Assembly (NCBI GenBank): GCA_018873245.2 | Contig: JAEMBT020000009.1 | Span: 12,063,112 to 12,127,111, forward strand | Length of the DNA: 64,000 nucleotides | Direction of reading: 5' to 3' | DNA from: Archegozetes longisetosus | Taxonomy: Eukaryota; Arthropoda; Arachnida; Sarcoptiformes; Trhypochthoniidae | Shown here: piece after piece, positions 57,401-64,000 of the stretch | Layout: each line of letters opens with the position of its first letter | Position numbering within the stretch: the first letter of the stretch is position 1 | Translations under genes and position numbers: made by a program | The notes under the pieces: model-generated | Database searches by the model: none | Told to the model about the DNA's origin: nothing | What the model saw: the letters and a program-made list of their open reading frames with translations, nothing else

Positions 57401-59547
57401 ATCTATACTCATTCAATCTTTCACTGCTTTCAAACTTCCATCTAATGATTTTTGGGCCCAAAAACCTTGTAATATAAAGTTATCAAACTTTTTTGCTTTC
57501 ATGATCTGATCATTAATAGTAAACTGGAGTTTTGTAAAAACATAGATAAGAGGCTAAAAGAAGAATAAGAGATTGAGTGAGAGACATGCAGCGAATCATT
57601 AGGTGAGTGCTATAAAGTGCAGTATGCGAGTCAAATAGTATTAGAGATAGCAACTTATAGAACTAACGGAAAAATGGGGGTCTAATGAATTGGACTGTTT
57701 CTCTTTTAAGATCAGCAAACTGTAATGCTTTTAAAATGTGCGACTAAGCAACTCACTAATGCTATGTTTTGTGCATGTTGTCGTTAAGTTTAGTAAGTGG
57801 TTCTACCAATTCTAGTCATTACTCGGGCTTTCACGTAGGCTCGATCTCATTCACTCTAATTCAATAACAGAAATGATCAGCGATAGTGAGATCGCGATTC
57901 TCTATACAGTAATACCTCGATATAGTTAATCTCTTAGTAGTAAATCTTCGATCCTATGTAGTGAACGCACTTAACCCGTCTCAATACATATTACTGAACT
58001 AATAATTAGCTTTTTTAGTGAATCCTCGTTACAGTGGATGCGAGTTGTCGGTCCCCAGCGATTCACTATATCGAGGTATCATTGCATAAAGTATGCTCTG
58101 AAGTCAGCGCTCATCTAAACATGTTTTCTACAGATATCACACTTTGCCAATGGATCTGATGCTTTTATTACCAATAAGTTGAGACAGAGTGGGAGTCATT
58201 TAAGACATTTGAGGATTGAATAGGGATATAAGAGTAAGTTGTAGGATATTGACCTTTAAACTAAATGGCATTATAGCTGACTTGACATGAAATAAAACAT
58301 ACTGAAATCAAATGTCCATAATTCTGATGATGATCCACGTAAGTCTTGATATCCTCCATAGACGTGCATAGCATCGCCATAAAGCACAGCGCTGTGGCCT
58401 CTTCTACCCGTCGGCTGCATTCCTGATGAGACTGATGGCGATGGATTAGTTGTTTGCTTTCTCCACGATGTCGTCGCTATCAAACCAAATAAACAATAGA
58501 GTGACATCAGTGTTTGCTTTATTTGACAACAGACTTATCCAAATTGGTTCACATGACATGCATTAAAACATAAGTCGTAAAAATGTTACTTTAATTCAGT
58601 CACAAATGTCAGAAGAGAAAAACAGATAAAATGCTTTTAGGGAATAAAGTCTAACATAAAATCAATTAAATTCTATAAAAAAGCTTCAGTAAAAATAAAA
58701 CAAAGGGATCTAAACTTTTGAATGTGCAATTGAAAATTTAATAACCTACGATGGCAACAGAGAACTTATTGCTATGTCAAACTCCCTGTAATATCCATCA
58801 ATTTGTTGCTAAATTTGATTTTAGATTTGTTTTGATTACTATGTTGAATATTCTATAAGTTTCTTAATGCATTCAATACTATAGTCTGATGGAAATCATG
58901 CCATCACAACGTATCAGTTCTGGTTGCTATCAACGATTATTAAGTTTTGGAGTGTAACATGAAAATCAATTAAATTCTATAAAAAGTTTGGACAGAATGA
59001 AACAAAGAGAATGCACACTAAAAATACATTGAATCAGAATTGAGTTAATGGTGAAGAAGTGAAAACTTGAGCATGAGAGAAGATGTTATACTAACCCAAA
59101 TCTAATATCCATAATGGCGTTTCTCCATTTGATGAGAATCCAATTTCACCACCAAATACGTATAACTTGTTCTGTTAAGATATACAATGGATGAAAACAT
59201 CGATAAGAAAGATGGGAGGAAAGAAATAAATCATATTTGTTATGGTTTCAAACCCTAAATAATTCGGACAGTCAGGCATGACTTACATTCCAAGCAACCA
59301 TAGTATGCTCCTGAAGATTGGGGGATGTTGTCCACGGCATTTCACTTCTTCCCATTGATTTTGTCCAGAGTCGAATCGCCACAGATCTTTGAGCGGCAGA
59401 TTAGCACTTCTGCCCCCATAAAGATAAATATGCCCGTCGAGTGTTACGCACATGGCGTGCTTACATCTTGTCACTGGAGAACCTCTGTTTGAACTAAGAG
59501 GCGCACCCGTTGCCTGAACTGGTGACCACATCTTTCGCTTTGTATTT
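51404..59547 (-). CDS. Large kelch-repeat beta-propeller protein, seven exons seen, 5' end outside window
   Basis: Exons, in order of translation: 59287-59547, 59096-59171, 58303-58476, 53608-53766, 53233-53379, 52730-53177 and 51404-52679. All have GT-AG introns, mostly phase 1. Five kelch blades are visible, each with a GG and a later W (HIYLYGGRSANLPLKDLW, KLYVFGGEIG, AMHVYGGYQDL, CMYIYGGMTDL, SMFIFGGERSG), and the next begins GTEIWERI. About 550 mostly disordered, Ser/Asn-rich residues follow. The end is CMYIFGGKEQGVTGVYKQ, which looks like a closing blade. There is no BTB, F-box or membrane span in the visible part. Exon 59287-59547 lacks one base in a C5 run near 59322. Adding one C gives QHPPNLQEHTMVAWN and an in-phase splice. 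The first visible exon begins with a splice acceptor, so more exons lie upstream. I cannot name an orthologue with confidence; such proteins usually act as protein-binding scaffolds. Confidence 0.85.
53422..53592. mobile_element. 171-bp pogo/Tigger-like MITE in a kelch-gene intron
   Basis: Ends CAGTCGTATC and GAGTCGACTG, flanked by TA (53420-53421 and 53593-53594). Related fragments lie at 38630-38770 and 47550-47755. It sits between the exons at 53233-53379 and 53608-53766. Confidence 0.72.
53767..58302 (-). other. 4.5-kb kelch-gene intron
   Basis: No coding seen. It contains a tandem repeat with a unit of about 62 bp (TTTGAAAGCT..AAAAGAAT) at 55015-55140 and a MITE at 57907-58084. The remainder is unremarkable. 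Confidence 0.6.
57907..58084. mobile_element. 178-bp pogo-like MITE
   Basis: CAGTAATACCTCGATATAGT at the left and ACTATATCGAGGTATCATTG at the right are inverted repeats. TA precedes the left end. Size and termini fit a pogo/Tigger-type nonautonomous element. Confidence 0.65.
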
Positions 59548-61094
59548 CTGCAAAATAACAACAAATAAATTTCATCTTCTGTAAAAAAAACGAGAAAATA
59601 AATCCTATTTTCTGCAAATCACATAAAAATAAGTCTTATTTTCTGTAAAATCACAAAAATATCTTATTTTCTGCAAAATAACTAAAGATCAGTCAGACAA
59701 AAGGTAACTTTTCGTAAGTCCAACTCGAAAATGATTTATGACAAGTATATTTTAAAATGTCATTATTTCGATCTTATATAAAAATCGAAGACTGGGGGAC
59801 AATAGAAGAATGTGGATAAGCGATTTATTGGAGGGTCATTCGAAGCTAAAGAAGTTAGAATATTCGAAGAATGGCTTGTGTTTCATATTTAAATATCGCC
59901 AAAAGGGAAGCAAATGAGGCGTCGTATTCAATAGGTATTTGTAAGCATTCTTTACCACTAAATATATTTCGCTCTCAAGACATTTCAAAATAAGGACATT
60001 AAAGAGCCATTCGGTCCACAAATAGTATGAAAATTTCAGTATTTCAAAGCATACATGAATGCACCACAAATGCTATTAAGAAAAGAATGAACACTTTCAA
60101 CAATTTATTGCAAACCATCTATCATTGATGATCGCAATGCCACAGGCTTCAAAAGATCATAATATGAACTTGTTCATATTGCAAATACAAGTTCGAGCAC
60201 TATATGACGCGATCATCTCGTGCTAAGACATTCAGCTCTCGTGCAACGCATCATCAAATCTAGTTGGCTCTCTCACTCTAGTCGTCTCTCTCACTCATGC
60301 CTATATTCTGTTGTGTATACATTAATGCTATATATGAAGTAATTGACTCAAAAAAGATGCATAGCTACAAGAAAAGTGCCTAAGCTGTGTCATCCTCCCT
60401 GTCATGCGCATCAACTTCAGCTTAATCCTAGCTGTGATTCTCTATCTGGTATAAAATGACTAAGAATTCAATTTGATTTTATATCAAATATTATGAGAAG
60501 GCAGGTATGTTCTGGTAACAACGCATCATTTCTCGTTGCTATACATTGTTTAAAGATCATCAAGCATACAGTAATGCTATATTACAGTCCAATTCATAGG
60601 ACTCAGTCAGAGGACGACGACACCAGAAGGTATATAAACACAAAATCGATCAGTGCTCGTCTGGAGTCTATATGAAACACTTTGAGTTACAATGCATTCA
60701 ACCTATCAATGCGCCCAAACATTGGTCATGGACTTAATACAGAGTTTAGTGCCAAAACTTAGCAGAAGTGTTCAGCTATGCATTACATAAGTTTTAGATT
60801 GAAACAACGGATATCTAATTGGATTTGATCTAAAGCTTTAGTCAGCAAACAAACTGACACTTTGATGAGTTGTCTGCAGTTCAGGTGATTTATAGTGCAC
60901 TCTGAGGTTGTTGAGGAAACTGTAAAATATTGATTCTATATGCATTTTAAAGGCCAACATTGGAAAGCAATGATAAACTACTATCGAATATTTGAACGCT
61001 TGTATTGTAAACTAAAATCGGTATCTGAGAACTCAACCTAACTTTCGAGCTCTTCCTCTCCAGGGATAAATTGCTATTCACTTTTTATTAACGT

Positions 61095-61158
<64 letters not shown>

Positions 61159-64000
61159 ACAATTTTGATCAAAACTTGTCTTTAGTTTTTTTCAATTTGT
61201 TTTTCTCTCCTCTAGTAATGGAACTGCTTTTCTTTAATATTCTTAACTTATGTTCAATTTCTTCAATGGATACAACAGAAAACTTTAGGGGACAACAAAT
61301 CTAGTTTTAAAATTTAAGATCAATAGTTGTGATGAAGTTTGCAAAGTTTGCAGCATATTTGATGTGGAAATAAAATCATGTTAACAACTTGTGACTTAGG
61401 AGTAGGAAAAATCAATCTTACATTAGGTACGTAAATAAAACTGACTCGAAGTGTAGTAAAGGCTGGGGTTTAATACAATTTATACCTATGAAGTACTAAA
61501 GAGTAACAACAAGAGGAAGTTTAAATGCATTGCTTATAAATAAATAAAACAACAGTATAGTGTGTACTCTGCAAGCAGAAGGCTTTGCACTTCTTTCTCC
61601 AGCAAGATAACTCTGGTTTTATGCACTACACCTTCAGTTTGAGACATCATCAAAAAAGTCACTTGAGTACTACCAAAGTAATAAAGTCCCAGGCATTTAT
61701 TGAGATTAGTTTGTCAAATCACATTAACTTACTTTTGACTTTAATGTGATTTACCTTTTATATGCAATACTAATACTTTATACTCTGTACTAAATGCTAT
61801 CTTAGGTTATTATAGTTCAATCAAATCTAGTCTATAAATATTAAGGTATTATGTCTTTTTTGACATTTTTAAGATGTAATACAAATTATAAAATGCTAGT
61901 GTGCTCTCAATTGTATAATGACTTGAAATATTGCTGTTGGATTATACTCAAAAGCTTAATAACCATTGATAGCAATCAGAAGTGGGCGGTGTCCCCAAAT
62001 TTTAGTGGGCGGTGTCCTCAAATGCTTTCATCAGACCACAATATGATCAGATATTAATAAACTTATAGAATGTTCAATTTAATAACAAAAGCAAATATAG
62101 AATCAAATTTAGCAACAAATTGGTGCGTATCACAGCAATGACCTTTTCTTGTTGCTACCTATAACTACTGATTTCAGACGTATTCCAGTATGAAATGCTT
62201 TATGCACGTTTGCAGTTTTATGCTATAATTCAATATAACACTATACCCCTCAAAAGGCCTATATTTGCAATGCTAGCTATTAATGCAGAGAAATCGACCA
62301 CAAATGTTACTGTTTGCTCACATGAAAACAGAAAATTTTGCAATTCAATCAGTTCGATAGCACTAGAAAACTAGAAAAGTTGAAAACTCGAAAACAATAT
62401 GGAAAGTTAACTTGCATAAAGGGAATACTCCACCATCAAATATGCTAATTTTTGTGTTACTGACTTGAACTAAAAATTGATTTTTATTATTTTCTAGGAA
62501 TCCAAATATGCTAATATGGAATCAAATTCTATATTCAACATAAATCAGTTTCTGAACTATGTAAGAACTGAAAAACTGATTATTTTAGCTAATTTTGCTT
62601 TCTCTTGTAAATATCAATCAAAAAGTCAATGAATTCATTACAAAATTAAGAGTAAATTAGAAAACTTGAGAACGAATCAAGAGAAATTCAAAAAGTCAAT
62701 CGAAATAAGACTTGTTAGTTAAACACGGTTGAAGAACGAGTCACGAAATTTGGTTTTATCGATTCTTCAACTATTTTAGGTCGTGCTAATCATACTTCAT
62801 ATTGAAGTTGACGACTAACTTCTGATTGAAATGATAGAAAAAAATGAGGAATACGTGAAATAGTGAGTGGGAAATAATTTAAATACTTTGCAGTGCAGTG
62901 ACTGAGTTGACTTCCGCTCACTCTATTACTATTTATTCAAGAAAAGTATTAAATTTTTAAGGAAAAAATTCTATTATCAAGCTAAGCAAAAGTGTCTCAA
63001 AAATTATATCCAACCAACATGACTGGAATCTACACAAAAGGCTTTCAGCCAACCAAAAGTAGGCATAACTTGAAGTGACATTTTATTCTTGTCAAAGTGC
63101 AAGAAGAAGTACAACAAAACCTCAGAAAATATTTGATAAAAGAAGAGAGGCTATTGAAAAGAGTCAACCTATAGTTAAGAGCATTTAGTTCATTATAGTT
63201 TATTACAGTTTATTACAGTTAGGTACAGTTGACTACAGTTCGCTACAGTTTATTGAGTGACAAGAAAAGCACTCAACTATAAGAAAGAGATCTCATCCCT
63301 TTACTAAACCTTATCCGTTATTGCAAATGAGATCTAACTCTGAATGACAACTTATATCTAAGTGAATGTCCTTTTCATACAATTTTCTTTGGATTCCCTG
63401 TTTCACAACAGACTGAGGTTTAGGTAAGTCTCCCGAGATTTTACTAAATAAAGTTATCGTCAGCCGTCAACTCTGAAAATAACTTTTACCTAACATCAAA
63501 CCACATCGACTGTTCACAAATGTGAGTCATTTGGGCACAAAAAATATGAGCCGTGAATGAATTGTATTCACAGCTTATGACCACAACATATAATCTTATT
63601 TCCATTAAAGAACTACATACGAGTGACATGTCTGCATAACATGTCAAAATAAGTTAATTCCGAACAATTTATTAATGCAATATAACAGCAGCTATTCGTT
63701 ACTCTAACTCCAACTTATTAGACTTTATTCTATTGAATCGCTCTGTTTAATCATCACGTTCAATCATTTTATTGGTCGTTCTTATTCTTCATAACCATCT
63801 GAACACATTCGACACTTTGAATGAAACAAACAACAAAATACCAAACGATATAAGAGAATAGGTTTAATTGAAGGAAGTGGCACTTTTAAACTGAACTGTT
63901 AGGAAAGTACACTAAAATCGATTATCTCAATGGTGTTTGCAGTTTACAGTTCAAACAAAAAAGCATTTATGGTAAGTGGAAAAAGAACTGAAAACAAGAT
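59548..64000. other. Kelch-gene intron or upstream region, no exons recognised
   Basis: The first visible kelch exon has an acceptor at its upstream side, so this stretch is at least partly intron. Small tandem repeats: TATTTTCTGCAAAATCACA units at 59570-59690, a TAGTGGGCGGTGTCC pair at 61983-62020, and AGTTTATTAC units at 63190-63255. No open frame has family similarity. Confidence 0.5.
61097..61156. repeat. (TC)n microsatellite, about 60 bp
   Basis: Uninterrupted CT dinucleotides for about 30 units. Confidence 0.97.

Noticed and set aside
54541..64000. ORFs of 60-78 codons in the kelch introns and upstream
   Set aside because: None shows kelch or other domain sequence or plausible splice sites in phase.

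Overview
This is AT-rich nuclear DNA from an animal. Four ancient animal genes are present: PIKfyve/fab1, GTPBP10, SMARCD/BAP60 and a large kelch-repeat gene. All have GT-AG introns or none. TTAGG-like tracts around 31.3 and 33.0 kb and the transposon mix (Merlin, mariner, hAT, pogo-like, foldback, Polinton) fit an arthropod, perhaps a mite-like chelicerate. That identification is inference, not proof.

Layout, left to right. 1-3.4 kb is a Merlin (IS1016-type) DNA transposon. Its left terminal repeat reaches the window edge, and a solo LTR sits inside it. 3.77-4.16 kb is a broken copy of the 3' end of PIKfyve. 4.46-5.2 kb is a probable small four-membrane-span protein gene. 8.39-10.30 kb is a five-exon, secreted GH39 glycosidase of bacterial beta-xylosidase type. 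It is followed by a Polinton polymerase relic and a foldback element. PIKfyve (minus, 12.57-18.07 kb, one exon) and GTPBP10 (plus, 18.72-20.15 kb) form a divergent pair. 22.4-27.95 kb (minus) is a four-exon gene whose exons splice in phase into one protein with three tandem eIF2alpha-kinase-like domains, the last degenerate. 28-41 kb is a transposon graveyard in which many elements keep recognisable terminal repeats, target-site duplications and nesting order. 41.47-42.05 kb is a small secreted cysteine-containing protein gene. 42.9-44.5 kb holds two inverted copies of a small helix-turn-helix-like gene. 45.35-46.7 kb is a decayed copy of the GTPBP10 3' region. 48.24-49.97 kb is SMARCD (minus). 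51.40-59.55 kb is the kelch gene (minus, seven exons seen, 5' end outside the window).

The most striking pattern is that the conserved PIKfyve-GTPBP10 pair is flanked on both sides by lineage-specific DNA. Each flanking block ends in a direct, broken repeat of the adjoining core gene's 3' end. The GH39 gene and the triple-kinase gene lie in these blocks. Two conserved exons (GH39 exon 3 and a kelch exon) carry single-base indels in homopolymers, which look more like assembly errors than gene death.
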